40,696 nucleotides of DNA, taken from contig NZ_JAIEOF010000063.1 of NCBI RefSeq assembly GCF_019750675.1, positions 1-40,696 on the forward strand, read 5' to 3'. Each line of letters opens with the position of its first letter. The stretch's first letter is position 1. The notes beneath the pieces were generated by a model that made no database searches, was not told the origin of the DNA, and saw only the letters and a list, made by a program, of their open reading frames with translations. Both the position numbers and the translations under genes were made by a program. Of this stretch, positions 9,965 through 19,708 are shown one piece after another. This stretch comes from Methylobacterium sp. Its GTDB lineage: Bacteria > Pseudomonadota > Alphaproteobacteria > Rhizobiales > Beijerinckiaceae.

Positions 9965-11452
9965 ATGGAATGTCCGCAGGGTGTCAGCCCGCGCACGAGC
10001 GAGGGTAGAGACGCTTCGGCGGAGGCCGAGGACATCCTGCTCGCCCCCCTGGCCGACATTCCCCGCATCAACCTGCGCGAGGCGGGCGAGCCCTGGGACA
10101 AGCGCCGCCATGCCGGCAAGGCCCTGCGCGAGGTCGTGCCGCACGCCTCCCACGCGGCCTGGACACCGCCCGGCAACCGGCCGGACCCGGTCTCCCTGAT
10201 CGAGGCGGCCCATGCCGGGCGCCAGGAACACCTCATTCCCCTGCGGGTCGCCCGCATGGCGAGTTCGCCCTTCGCCTTCCTGCGGGGCGCGGCCCACGTC
10301 ATGGCCTGGGACCTCGCCCACACCCCGCGCAGCGGCATCGCGGTCGTGATGAACGGCGACGCGCATCTCGCCAATTTCGGCCTGTTCGGCACGCCCCAGC
10401 GCGACATCGTCCTCGACCTCAACGATTTCGACGAAGTCACGATCGGCCCTTGGGAATGGGACCTGAAGCGGCTCGTCGCCAGCATCGAGGTGGCGGCCCG
10501 CACGGACGGGGTCGGCAAGGCCGAGCGCCGGGAGGCGGCCCTCGCGGCGGTGGCGGGCTACCAGCACACCATGACGGAGCTGGCGCCGCAGGGGCCCCTC
10601 GACGTCTGGCATCAGGCAGCCCGGGCCGACCGGCTCGATTTCGCCGGCCTCACCATCGACGCCCATTCCGAGGCGGTCATCGCCAAGGCGGTGGAGAAGG
10701 CCCGCAAGAAGCACAACAAGAGCCTGCTCGCCCGGGTCGGCGAGCGCCGGACCGATGGCGGCTGGCGCTTCAAGGAGCAGCCCCCGATCCTCACCGGCGT
10801 CGATGCCGAGACCCGCGAGGCAGTGATCGGCGGCCTCGAGCACTATGCCGAGACCCTGCCGCGCGAGCGCCGGTTCATGCTGAGCCGCTACCACGTGGTC
10901 GACGTGGCCCATCGGGTCGTCGGCGTCGGCAGCGTCGGCACCCGGGCCTACGTCGCGCTCCTGTGCGGAAATTCCGACCAGGACGTCCTCTTCCTGCAGG
11001 TCAAGGAGGCGGTGACGCCGGCCCACGCCCCCTACCTCGCCGGCATGCCCGACGCCTATGGCGACCACGAGGGCGAGCGGGTGATCTACGGCCAGCGCCT
11101 GCTCCAGGCGGTGGGCGATCCGCTGCTCGGCTGGACCACCATCGACGGCCGCCCGTTCTACGTGCGCCAGATGAAGAACATGAAGGGCGACATTCCCGTG
11201 GCCGGCCTCACGGGGCAGCCGCTGATCTACTTCTCCTGGGCCTACGGCGCCCTGCTGGCCCGGGCGCATGCCCGCACCGGGGATGCCGCGGCCATCGCGG
11301 GCTATTGCGGCCGCGACCGACAATGCGACCTGCGCGAGGCCCTGGCCACCTGGGCCTTCGCCTACGGCGACCAGAACGAGGCCGACTTCGCGGCCTTCCA
11401 GGCGGCCATCGCGCAGGGCCGCCTGGAGGCGGCGCCCGACCCGGAGATGTGA
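9965..11452 (+). CDS. DUF2252 domain-containing protein
   Basis: DUF2252-typical MNGDAHLANFGLFGTPQRDIVLDLNDFDE and FYVRQMKNMKG; 495 aa. Confidence 0.85.
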   Translation: MECPQGVSPRTSEGRDASAEAEDILLAPLADIPRINLREAGEPWDKRRHAGKALREVVPHASHAAWTPPGNRPDPVSLIEAAHAGRQEHLIPLRVARMASSPFAFLRGAAHVMAWDLAHTPRSGIAVVMNGDAHLANFGLFGTPQRDIVLDLNDFDEVTIGPWEWDLKRLVASIEVAARTDGVGKAERREAALAAVAGYQHTMTELAPQGPLDVWHQAARADRLDFAGLTIDAHSEAVIAKAVEKARKKHNKSLLARVGERRTDGGWRFKEQPPILTGVDAETREAVIGGLEHYAETLPRERRFMLSRYHVVDVAHRVVGVGSVGTRAYVALLCGNSDQDVLFLQVKEAVTPAHAPYLAGMPDAYGDHEGERVIYGQRLLQAVGDPLLGWTTIDGRPFYVRQMKNMKGDIPVAGLTGQPLIYFSWAYGALLARAHARTGDAAAIAGYCGRDRQCDLREALATWAFAYGDQNEADFAAFQAAIAQGRLEAAPDPEM

Positions 11453-11562
11453 TCCACAGGGCCTGCGACAAACTGGGGACGGAGGGCGAAAGCGCGGAGC
11501 CCGCGACGCACCGGCCGCGTTTCCCAGTTCCTCTCCTCCAAGCCGGGCAGCGCACACCCCAG

Positions 11563-14500
11563 ATGGCAAAACGCAGGACCGCGTCGTCTCCCGCTCCGAC
11601 CCCAACGGCCCAGGGGCCGGCGAAGGGGCCGGCAAAGGCGAAAGCCCAGACGTCCGCCAAGGCATCGCGCGCCAAGGCACCACGCTCCAAGGCACCGCGC
11701 GCCAAGGCGCCAGGCGCAGAGGGACCAGGCTCGGAGGCACCCCGCGTCAAGACAGTCCGCGCCGAGGCGGCGTCGAAGCCGACCTCCCGCAAGACCTCGG
11801 CGCAGGCGCCCGAGCCGGCGCCGGCATCCGCCCCGGAGGCCGTCGCGCCGCTCGTGCCCACCGGCGCCCTCGCGGTCGCCCTCCTCGACCTGACCCGGAC
11901 CGGCAAGCCCCTGGTCCACATGGCCCGCGAGAGCCACCGGCTGGAGGCCATCGCGAAGATCCTGCGGGCGCTGTCGCCGGAGCGCAGCGTCGCGATCTAC
12001 CCGGAATGGGACTGCCTGCCCTACGACCGTGCCTCGCCCTCGCGGGGCGTGATGGGCGCGCGCACGGGCGTGCTGCGCTGGCTCACCGACACGGCGTCCC
12101 TGCCCGACATCATCCTCACCACCGCCCCGGCCCTGATCCAGCGGGTGCCCCCGGCCGCGACCTGGGCCGCGGCGCGCCTGGAGGTCCGGGTCGGCGACCC
12201 CCTCGATCCGGCGGCGGTCTCCGCCTTCCTGCAGCGCCTCGGCTACATCCTCGACGACCGGGTCGACGAGCCCGGCGAGGTCGCGGTCTGGGGCCGGACC
12301 GTGGACGTCTTCCCGGCCGCCGCCGACCGCCCCTGCCGCATCGAGTACGAGGAGGGCCGCGTCACCGCGATCCGCTCCTACGATCCGGTCTCGCAGCGCT
12401 CGCTGGCCGATGCCGACGTGCTCGTCGTCGACCCCGCCACCGAGATCCTCCTGCCCGAGGGCTCGGAGAGCCGGCTCGCGCCCTTCACGGGCCAGGAGCA
12501 CGGTCTGGCCCGCTACTACCCGTCCCTCGACACCGTTCTCGATCAGGTGCCCGACGCGGCCCTCGTGGTCGAGGACGGGGCGGAGGAGCGGGCGCAGGCC
12601 TTCTTCGAGCAGATCGCGGAAGGACGCGAGGCCGCGGCCCGCTCCCGGCGCGGGGGGGCCGACGACGACAGCCTCTATCTGAGCCCCGAGGACTGGGCGG
12701 CCCAACTCGGAGCGCGCCGGGTCGCCGGGGCCCACGCGGACGGCGCCGACGACCTCACCATGCCGGCCTTCGTGCGGAAAGCCCGGCCGAACACGGCACT
12801 GGCCGAGACCCTGCGCGAGCGCCTGAAGGCCGGCGACCGCATCCTCCTCACGGGGCCCGCCGAGCCGCTGGCCCGGCTCGCGCGCATCGCCGAGCGCGCC
12901 CTGGGGCGCAAGGTCCGGACGGTCCGGGCCTGGGCCGACGCCGTTTCGGCGAAGCCCGGGGCGCTCCTCTGCCTGGAGGCCCCGATCGAGGCGGGCTTCC
13001 GGGTGCCGGACAGGGGCGTGGCGGTGATCGCCGCCGCCGACCTCTTCGGCGCCCGTGCCGCCACCGTGGCCGCCGGGGGCCCGAGCGCCATCCTGCCCAT
13101 CGGCGAGGTCGAGCTGCGCATCGGCGACGTCGCGGTCGACCGCGACAACGGACTCTGCGTGTTCGAGGGGCTGGAGCCCGTCGGGACCGGCGACGGCGGC
13201 AGCGAGGACGCCCTGCGCCTGCGCTTTGCCGGCGACGGCATCCTGATGGTGCCGGTCTCGCAGGCCGACCGGATCTGGCGCTACGGCTCGGAGGTCGAGG
13301 CCGTGACCCTCGACAAGCTCGAAAGCGGAAGCTGGGCGAAAGGATCTTGGGGACGACGCCGCCTGGAGGCGGAGGCCTGCATGGCCCGGGCCGCCCGTGT
13401 GATGCTGGCGGATGCCGAGAAGCGCCGGGCGATCCGGGCGCCGGTTCTGGTGCCGCGGGAGCGCGAGATGGAGCGCTTCGCCGCCGGCTTCGGCTTCGCG
13501 CTCACCGCCGACCAGGCGAGCGCCGTGGCCGGCGTGATCGGCGACCTCGCCTCGGGCCGGCCGATGGACCGCCTCGTCTGCGGCGATGTCGGCTTCGGCA
13601 AGACCGAGGTGGCCCTGCGCGCCGCCGCGGCCGCCGTGTTCGCCGGCAAGCAGGTGGCGATCGTCGCCCCCACCACCGTGCTGGCGCGCCAGCACGTACA
13701 GACCTTCACCCGGCGCTTCGCCCGCTTCGGCGTCGAGGTCGCCCACGTGTCCCGCCTCGTGTCTCCGGCCGAGGCCAAGCGGGTGAAGGCGGGTCTCGCG
13801 GACGGCTCGATCCGGCTCGTGGTCGGCACGCATTGCCTGGCCGCCAAGGGCGTGGTTTTCGACGATCTCGGCCTGATGGTCATCGACGAGGAGCAGCGCT
13901 TCGGCGCCCGGATCAAGCAGGGCCTGCGGGAGGCGGCGGGCGACGGCCACGTGCTCACGCTCACCGCGACCCCGATCCCCCGCACCCTGCAGAGCGCGCT
14001 GGTGGGACTCCAGAGCCTCAGCGTCATCGCCACGCCGCCCTCGGTGCGCCAGCCCATCCGCACCGTGATCACGCCCTTCGAGGACGAGGCGATGCGCGAC
14101 GCCCTCACGCGCGAGCACCGGCGCGGGGGCCAGAGCTTCGTCGTCTGCCCGCGCATCGAGGACATCGCCCCGATGGCGGCGCGCCTCGCCAAGCTGGTCC
14201 CGGATCTGCGCACCATGGTGGCCCACGGCGAATTGAAGGCCGCCGAGATGGACGACGTGATGGTGCGCTTCGCCGACGGCGAGGGCGACGTGCTGCTGGC
14301 CACCAGCATCATCGAGAGCGGGCTCGACGTGCCGCGCGCCAACACCATGCTGGTGTGGGATGCCGAGCGCTTCGGCCTGTCGCAGCTGCACCAGCTGCGG
14401 GGCCGGGTCGGGCGCGGCCAGCGCCGCGGCGTGGTCTACCTCCTCAGCCGACCCGACCGGCCGCTGACGCCCGCCACCGAGAAGCGCCTGCGGACGCTGG

Positions 14501-15132
14501 AGGCCCTCGACCGCCTCGGCGCGGGCTTCGCCATCAGCGCCCGGGACCTGGACCTGCGCGGGGCGGGCGACCTCGTCGGCGAGAACCAGGCCGGCCACGT
14601 CAAGCTCATCGGCCTCGGACTCTACCAGCACCTGCTGCACCTGGCGCTGCGCGCCGCCAAGGGCGAGGCCGCCGAGGACTGGAACCCGGAGATCCGCCTC
14701 GGCCTCTCGGGCGCCGTGCCAGCCGACTACGTGCCCGAGCCGGAGGTGCGGCTCAGCCTCTACACCCGGACGCTGCGCCTCGCGAACCCGGAGGAGGTGG
14801 AGGCCCTGCGCAGCGAGGTGGTCGACCGCTTCGGCCCGCCGCCCGAGGCCTTCGAGGAGCTGATCGCCCTCGCCCGGCTCCGGGTCGGCTGCCTGGCGCT
14901 GGGCATCCACCGCCTCAGCGGCGGGCCGCAGGGGCTGGCCGCCGACCTGCGGCCCAACGCACCGCCGCTCCAGGTCCCCGCCCACGCCCATATCGTGCGC
15001 AAGGACAACCGCGTGCTCCTGCGCCAGGGCAGCGCGGACCCGGCGACGCGCGGACGCCTCGCCGCCGCCTTTCTGGAGCGCCTGGGGGCACAGGGCGAGC
15101 GCCCGGTGCCGCCCGTCGCGGCGGCGGCCTGA
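11563..15132 (+). CDS. Mfd-like transcription-repair coupling factor / DEAD-DEAH helicase (divergent)
   Basis: UvrB-homology-type N-terminal module, CarD/RID-like segment, RecG-like helicase (CGDVGFGKTEVALRAA, IDEEQRFG, TATPIPRTL, QLRGRVGRG) and TRCF C-terminal domain. Start at MAKRRTASS, internal to ORF 10450..15132. Confidence 0.85.
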   Translation: MAKRRTASSPAPTPTAQGPAKGPAKAKAQTSAKASRAKAPRSKAPRAKAPGAEGPGSEAPRVKTVRAEAASKPTSRKTSAQAPEPAPASAPEAVAPLVPTGALAVALLDLTRTGKPLVHMARESHRLEAIAKILRALSPERSVAIYPEWDCLPYDRASPSRGVMGARTGVLRWLTDTASLPDIILTTAPALIQRVPPAATWAAARLEVRVGDPLDPAAVSAFLQRLGYILDDRVDEPGEVAVWGRTVDVFPAAADRPCRIEYEEGRVTAIRSYDPVSQRSLADADVLVVDPATEILLPEGSESRLAPFTGQEHGLARYYPSLDTVLDQVPDAALVVEDGAEERAQAFFEQIAEGREAAARSRRGGADDDSLYLSPEDWAAQLGARRVAGAHADGADDLTMPAFVRKARPNTALAETLRERLKAGDRILLTGPAEPLARLARIAERALGRKVRTVRAWADAVSAKPGALLCLEAPIEAGFRVPDRGVAVIAAADLFGARAATVAAGGPSAILPIGEVELRIGDVAVDRDNGLCVFEGLEPVGTGDGGSEDALRLRFAGDGILMVPVSQADRIWRYGSEVEAVTLDKLESGSWAKGSWGRRRLEAEACMARAARVMLADAEKRRAIRAPVLVPREREMERFAAGFGFALTADQASAVAGVIGDLASGRPMDRLVCGDVGFGKTEVALRAAAAAVFAGKQVAIVAPTTVLARQHVQTFTRRFARFGVEVAHVSRLVSPAEAKRVKAGLADGSIRLVVGTHCLAAKGVVFDDLGLMVIDEEQRFGARIKQGLREAAGDGHVLTLTATPIPRTLQSALVGLQSLSVIATPPSVRQPIRTVITPFEDEAMRDALTREHRRGGQSFVVCPRIEDIAPMAARLAKLVPDLRTMVAHGELKAAEMDDVMVRFADGEGDVLLATSIIESGLDVPRANTMLVWDAERFGLSQLHQLRGRVGRGQRRGVVYLLSRPDRPLTPATEKRLRTLEALDRLGAGFAISARDLDLRGAGDLVGENQAGHVKLIGLGLYQHLLHLALRAAKGEAAEDWNPEIRLGLSGAVPADYVPEPEVRLSLYTRTLRLANPEEVEALRSEVVDRFGPPPEAFEELIALARLRVGCLALGIHRLSGGPQGLAADLRPNAPPLQVPAHAHIVRKDNRVLLRQGSADPATRGRLAAAFLERLGAQGERPVPPVAAAA
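11640..11840 (+). repeat. Low-complexity Lys/Ala/Pro-rich repeat segment in the N-terminus of the Mfd-like CDS
   Basis: Translates AKAKAQTSAKASRAKAPRSKAPRAKAPGAEGPGSEAPRVK...; imperfect 15-nt unit around aaggcaccgcgcgcc. Confidence 0.7.
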
Positions 15133-15245
15133 CGGGCGCTCGCACGAGGCCGTGAGGCACGGAACGGCGGTCCGTGGGGGTCGATTGACGGAAGGAAACG
15201 GGGCGCCCCACGGCGCCCCAGGACCCCACACGAGACCCGACGCCC

Positions 15246-16472
15246 ATGACGGACCTGTCCCGCCGAAGCCTGCTGGCCGCCACCGCCGCCGGGGGATCGC
15301 TGTTCACCGTGGCCGGCGCGCAGGGCCAGCCTACGGCGCAGAGCCCGATCCGGGGGAAGGACGGCGCCTCGATCCTCGGCCCCCGCAACCCGGCGCGGGA
15401 GGCCGAGGACCCCTTCACCCTGCGCCCGCCCCGGACCGACCACGGCACCATGCCGAACTTGAAATGGTCCTTCGCCGACAGCCATATGCGCCTCGAGGAG
15501 GGCGGCTGGGCCCGGCAGACGACGATCCGCGAACTGCCCGTCTCCAAGGCGATGGCGGGGGTGAACATGCGCCTCGGCGCCGGCGTGGTCCGGGAGATGC
15601 ACTGGCACAAGGAGGCCGAGTGGGCCTACATGCTGAAGGGCCGGGCCCGGATCACCGCGGTGGACGCGCAGGGCCGGACCTTCGCGGACGACGTCGGAGA
15701 GGGCGACCTCTGGTACTTCCCCTCCGGCATCCCGCATTCGATCCAGGGACTGTCCGCCGACGGCATCGACGGCTGCGAGTTCCTGCTGGTCTTCGACGAC
15801 GGCGGCTTCTCGGAGGATTCCACCTTCCTCCTGACGGACTGGATGGCGCATACGCCGAGGGACATCCTGGCCAAGAACTTCGGCCTGCCGGAGAGCGCCT
15901 TCGCGGGTGTGCCGGAGAAGGAGCTCTACATCTTCCCCGGGCCGACGCCCGGCCCCCTGGACGCCGACCGGATGGGCGGCGCCGGCCCGGTGCCAGAGCC
16001 CTTCAGCCACCGGATGCTGGCCCAGGCGCCCCTGAGCCTGCCGGGCGGCAGCGTGCGCATCACCGATTCCTCGGTGTTCAAGGCCTCGAAGACCATCGCG
16101 GCCGCCCTGGTGGAACTGGAGCCCGGGGGCCTGCGCGAGCTGCACTGGCACCCGAACGGCGACGAGTGGCAGTTCTACATCGCGGGCCAGGGCCGCATGA
16201 CGGTGTTCGGCTCGGAATCGAAGGCCCGCACCTTCGACTACCAGGCCGGCGACGTCGGCTACGTGCCCTTCGCCATGGGCCACTACATCGAGAACACCGG
16301 CACGACGCCGCTGACCTTCCTGGAGATGTTCCGCAGCCCGAGTTACGCCGACATCTCCCTACGCCAGTGGCTCGCCCTCACCCCGCACGCCCTGGTGGCG
16401 GCGCACACCCACCTCAGCCCGGCCGACCTCGACCGCCTGCCGGGGGTGAAGGCGCCGGTTCTGCCGGGCTGA
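15246..16472 (+). CDS. Bicupin, oxalate decarboxylase family, with Tat-like signal
   Basis: [12 protein letters not shown] signal; two cupin motifs ([31 protein letters not shown]); lid region [21 protein letters not shown]. Confidence 0.88.
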   Translation: MTDLSRRSLLAATAAGGSLFTVAGAQGQPTAQSPIRGKDGASILGPRNPAREAEDPFTLRPPRTDHGTMPNLKWSFADSHMRLEEGGWARQTTIRELPVSKAMAGVNMRLGAGVVREMHWHKEAEWAYMLKGRARITAVDAQGRTFADDVGEGDLWYFPSGIPHSIQGLSADGIDGCEFLLVFDDGGFSEDSTFLLTDWMAHTPRDILAKNFGLPESAFAGVPEKELYIFPGPTPGPLDADRMGGAGPVPEPFSHRMLAQAPLSLPGGSVRITDSSVFKASKTIAAALVELEPGGLRELHWHPNGDEWQFYIAGQGRMTVFGSESKARTFDYQAGDVGYVPFAMGHYIENTGTTPLTFLEMFRSPSYADISLRQWLALTPHALVAAHTHLSPADLDRLPGVKAPVLPG

Positions 16473-16481
16473 TCCCGTCCC

Positions 16482-17462
16482 TCAGCTCCCGGGCTTGCGC
16501 ACCGCCGAGGCGACGTCGAGGGGCTTGGGCAGCAGGCCGAGGCGGTGGAAAGTGTCGGCGACCTTCTGCTGGTCGGCGGTGGTCTCGGCGTTCAGCGGCG
16601 TGACCCCGTAGGTGAGGCGGCGCAGGGCCACGGTGAGGATCGGCGCCGGGATACCGACGGAGGGGCTAAGTTCGGCCGCCACCGCGTCGGTGTTCTCCTT
16701 GGCCCAGGCGTCGATCTCGCCGATGGCGGCCAGCGTCGCGTCGAGGGCCGGGCCGTGGGTAGCGGCGAAGGCGCGGGTGGAGAGGTAGAACTGGCGGTTG
16801 GGCACGAGGTCGGTGCCGTCGACGAGGATGCGCCCGCCGGTGCTGCGCTCGCCCGAGGCGAGGTAGGGGTCCCAGATCGCCCAGGCGTCGACGGCGCCCC
16901 GCGCGAAGGCGGCGGCCCCGTCGGCCGGCGCCAGGAAGGTCGGGGTCACCGCCTCGTAGGGCACGCCCGCCTGTTCGAGGGCGCGAACCAGGAAGTAGTG
17001 GACGTTCGAGCCCTTGTTCAGGGCGATCTTCTTGCCGCGCAGGTCCGCGACCGTCCGGATCGGGCTGTCCTTGGCCACCAGGATCGCCTCGCCCTTGGGG
17101 GCCGCCGGCTCGTGGCCGACATAGAGCAGGTCCGGGTTGGCCGCCTGGGCGAAGATCGGCGGCGCCTCGCCGGCCGAGCCGAGATCGACGGCCCCGGCAT
17201 TCAGCGCCTCCATCAGCGGCGGCCCCGAGGGGAACTCGGCCCAGGTGACGCGGTAGCCCAGCGGCTTCAGGCGCTGCTCCAGCAGGCCCTTGCCCTTGAG
17301 GAGCACCAGCGTGCCGTATTTCTGGTAGCCGATCCGGATCACCCGCTCGTCCGCGCGGGCGTGCAGGACGCCGAGGGTCAGCAGCGCCAGGGCGGTGAGG
17401 AGGATCCAGGCGCGGCGGGTGCCGGCGGGGCGAAGCGCCAGGGCGCGGGCGGCGGCGGGCAT
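16482..17462 (-). CDS. ssuA: Aliphatic sulfonate ABC transporter substrate-binding protein (SsuA paralog 1)
   Basis: RIGYQKYGTLVLLKGKGLLE, AVDAWAIWDPY; signal peptide; downstream of ssuD. Confidence 0.85.
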   Translation of the reverse strand: MPAAARALALRPAGTRRAWILLTALALLTLGVLHARADERVIRIGYQKYGTLVLLKGKGLLEQRLKPLGYRVTWAEFPSGPPLMEALNAGAVDLGSAGEAPPIFAQAANPDLLYVGHEPAAPKGEAILVAKDSPIRTVADLRGKKIALNKGSNVHYFLVRALEQAGVPYEAVTPTFLAPADGAAAFARGAVDAWAIWDPYLASGERSTGGRILVDGTDLVPNRQFYLSTRAFAATHGPALDATLAAIGEIDAWAKENTDAVAAELSPSVGIPAPILTVALRRLTYGVTPLNAETTADQQKVADTFHRLGLLPKPLDVASAVRKPGS

Positions 17463-17504
17463 GGGGGCTCCTTCGGGGCAACGAACGGTCGGCGGAAGGG
17501 GATT

Positions 17505-17532
17505 CTCCTCTCCCCGCTTGCGGGGAGAGGGG
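17505..17532. repeat. Small intergenic palindrome CTCCTCTCCCCGC-TT-GCGGGGAGAGGGG
   Basis: 11-bp perfect stem (17507-17517 / 17520-17530) between ssuD and ssuA genes. Confidence 0.8.
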
Positions 17533-17561
17533 ATGCTTGACGACAGCGGGAGGTGTATCCC

Positions 17562-18725
17562 TCAATGCGCCGCGATGCGGCGGCCGGGCACGATGTCGTT
17601 GGCGATGACCTCGCCGAACGGGCCGTTGTTGCGGGCGTTGCTCGGCGCGACGCCGGTGGTGGCGCGCAGGGGGAGCTTGGGGAAGACCAGCTCGGCGAAG
17701 CGATAGGCCTCCTCGAGGTGCGGGTAGCCCGAGAGGATGAAGCGGTCGATGCCGAGGTCGATGTATTCCTTCATCCGGTCGGCGACCTGATCGGCGGAGC
17801 CGACCAGGGCGGTGCCGGCGCCGCCGCGCACCAGGCCGACGCCGGCCCAGAGGTTCGGCGAGACCTCGAGCTTGGTGCGGTCGCCCCCGTGCAGGGCCAT
17901 CATGCGGCTCTGGCCCACGGAATCCTGGCGCTTCAGGGTGGCCTGGGCCTTGGCGATGGTCTCGTCGTCGAGGCGCGAGATCAGGTTCTCGGCCGCCGCC
18001 CAAGCCTCCCCTTCCGTCTCGCGCACGATGACGTGGAGCCGGATGCCGTAGGAGAAGGTCTTGCCCTTGCGGTCGGCGGCCTCCCGGGCCTTGGCGATCT
18101 TCTCCGCGACGCCGGCCGGGGGCTCGCCCCAGGTCAGGTAGACCTCGCAATGCTCGGCCGCGACCTCGATGCCGGCGGGCGACGAGCCGCCGAAATACAG
18201 CGGCGGATAGGGCTTCTGCACGGGCTGGAAGATCACCCGGCCCTCTTCCACCTTGAGGTGCTTGCCCTCGTAGCTGACCGTCTCGCCCGACATCAGCCCG
18301 CGCCAGATGTGCAGGAACTCGTCGGTGACACGATAGCGCTCGTCGTGGTCGAGGAAGACGCCGTCGCCGCGCAGCTCGACGGGGTCGCCGCCCGTGACGA
18401 CGTTGATGAGCAGGCGCCCGTCCGAGACCCGGTCGAGGGTCGCGGCCATGCGGGCAGCCATCGCGGGCTCCTGCAGGCCGGGGCGGACGGCCACGAGGAA
18501 GCGCAGGCGCTTCGTGAGCGGCGCCAGCGCCGAGGCCACCACCCAGGAATCCTCGCAGGAGCGGCCGGTGGGCAGGAGCACGCCGTAATACCCGAGCTCG
18601 TCGGCGGCTTGGGCGATCTGGCGCAGATACGCGATCGAGACGTCGCGGGCGCCTTCCTGGGCGCCGAGGTAGCGGCCGTCGCCGTGGGTAGGGAGGAACC
18701 AGAGAACGTCGGTCTGTCCGGTCAT
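17562..18725 (-). CDS. ssuD: FMNH2-dependent alkanesulfonate monooxygenase
   Basis: [54 protein letters not shown]; within an ssu cluster. Confidence 0.92.
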   Translation of the reverse strand: MTGQTDVLWFLPTHGDGRYLGAQEGARDVSIAYLRQIAQAADELGYYGVLLPTGRSCEDSWVVASALAPLTKRLRFLVAVRPGLQEPAMAARMAATLDRVSDGRLLINVVTGGDPVELRGDGVFLDHDERYRVTDEFLHIWRGLMSGETVSYEGKHLKVEEGRVIFQPVQKPYPPLYFGGSSPAGIEVAAEHCEVYLTWGEPPAGVAEKIAKAREAADRKGKTFSYGIRLHVIVRETEGEAWAAAENLISRLDDETIAKAQATLKRQDSVGQSRMMALHGGDRTKLEVSPNLWAGVGLVRGGAGTALVGSADQVADRMKEYIDLGIDRFILSGYPHLEEAYRFAELVFPKLPLRATTGVAPSNARNNGPFGEVIANDIVPGRRIAAH

Positions 18726-18761
18726 GGGAAATCTCTCACGGGGTTGGAGGCGGGGCCGCGC

Positions 18762-19607
18762 TCAGGCCTGCGCGCGCTCGGACAACAGGTGGTCGAGGAT
18801 GCGGCCTTCCAGGGCCGCGAGGTCGGCGTCGCCCCGGCGGCGCGGGCGCGGCACGTCCACGGCGACGTCGAGGGCGATGCAGCCGGCCTCCACCACGAGG
18901 ATGCGGTCGGCCATCGCCACGGCCTCGGCGACGTCGTGGGTGACGAGTATCGCGGTGAACCCCTGCGCCCGCCAGATCCGCTCGATCATGGCCTGCATGT
19001 CGATGCGGGTGAGCGCGTCGAGGGCGCCCAGCGGCTCGTCGAGGGCGAGCAGCCCCGGACGGCTGACGAGGGCGCGGGCGAGCGCCACCCGCTGGCGCTG
19101 ACCGCCCGACAAGGTCGCGGGCCAGTTGCCGGATTTCTCCGAGAGACCGACCTCGGCCAGCGCCGCCTGCGCCTTGGCGCGGCGCTCCGCCTTGCGGCCG
19201 CCCTCGCCGAGGCCGACCGCCACGTTGTCGACGACCCGGGCCCAGGGCAGCAGGCGCGGCTCCTGGAACATGATGCGCTTCGGGGGCGTGCGCGGACCTT
19301 GCGATTCGAGGGCGATCCGGCCGGCGCTCGGCTGCTCCAGGCCGAGGATCAGGCGCAGCAGGGTGCTCTTGCCGCAGCCCGAGCGCCCGACCACGGCCAC
19401 GAACTGCCCGGCCGGGATGTGGAGGTCGAGGCCCTCGATCACGGTGTGGCCGTCGAAGTCCTTCCGCAGGTCGCGGATCGTGACGCCGATACCGGCGGCG
19501 GAGGGCGCGGGCGCGGCGCGGGCCGGCGCCTTCGGGGCGGCGACCCCGCGGGGTTTCGGGTCTCGGATCTGGCTGTCCTCGGGGACGCGGAGGGCGGTGG
19601 CGAGCAT
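18762..19607 (-). CDS. ssuB: Aliphatic sulfonates ABC transporter ATP-binding protein
   Basis: Walker [34 protein letters not shown]. Start chosen at [10 protein letters not shown] (ORF extends to 19700). Confidence 0.9.
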   Translation of the reverse strand: MLATALRVPEDSQIRDPKPRGVAAPKAPARAAPAPSAAGIGVTIRDLRKDFDGHTVIEGLDLHIPAGQFVAVVGRSGCGKSTLLRLILGLEQPSAGRIALESQGPRTPPKRIMFQEPRLLPWARVVDNVAVGLGEGGRKAERRAKAQAALAEVGLSEKSGNWPATLSGGQRQRVALARALVSRPGLLALDEPLGALDALTRIDMQAMIERIWRAQGFTAILVTHDVAEAVAMADRILVVEAGCIALDVAVDVPRPRRRGDADLAALEGRILDHLLSERAQA

Positions 19608-19708
19608 GGGGCGGACCGTCGAAGGGGAGATGGGTTTGGGAGAGAAGCCGCGGGGCGTCGAGGTTCGGGCGCTCCCTTCCCGCAAGGGTGAGGGGAACAC
19701 GCGTTACC

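Noticed and set aside
9607-10008. Small ORFs overlapping the tRNA-like region and start of DUF2252
   Set aside because: No protein-like features, and they cross the structured non-coding element.
10450-11562. N-terminal 371-codon extension of the Mfd-like ORF
   Set aside because: Runs out of frame through the well-supported DUF2252 CDS and is low-complexity; true start most likely ATG at 11563.
11268-15155. 1295-aa plus-strand ORF in another frame over the Mfd-like gene
   Set aside because: Arg/Pro/Gly-rich out-of-frame translation with no motifs; GC-bias artefact.
11362-15231. 1289-aa minus-strand ORF antisense to the Mfd-like gene
   Set aside because: Low-complexity Gly/Arg/His/Asp-rich translation typical of antisense frames in GC-rich DNA; the plus-strand frame has clear helicase motifs.
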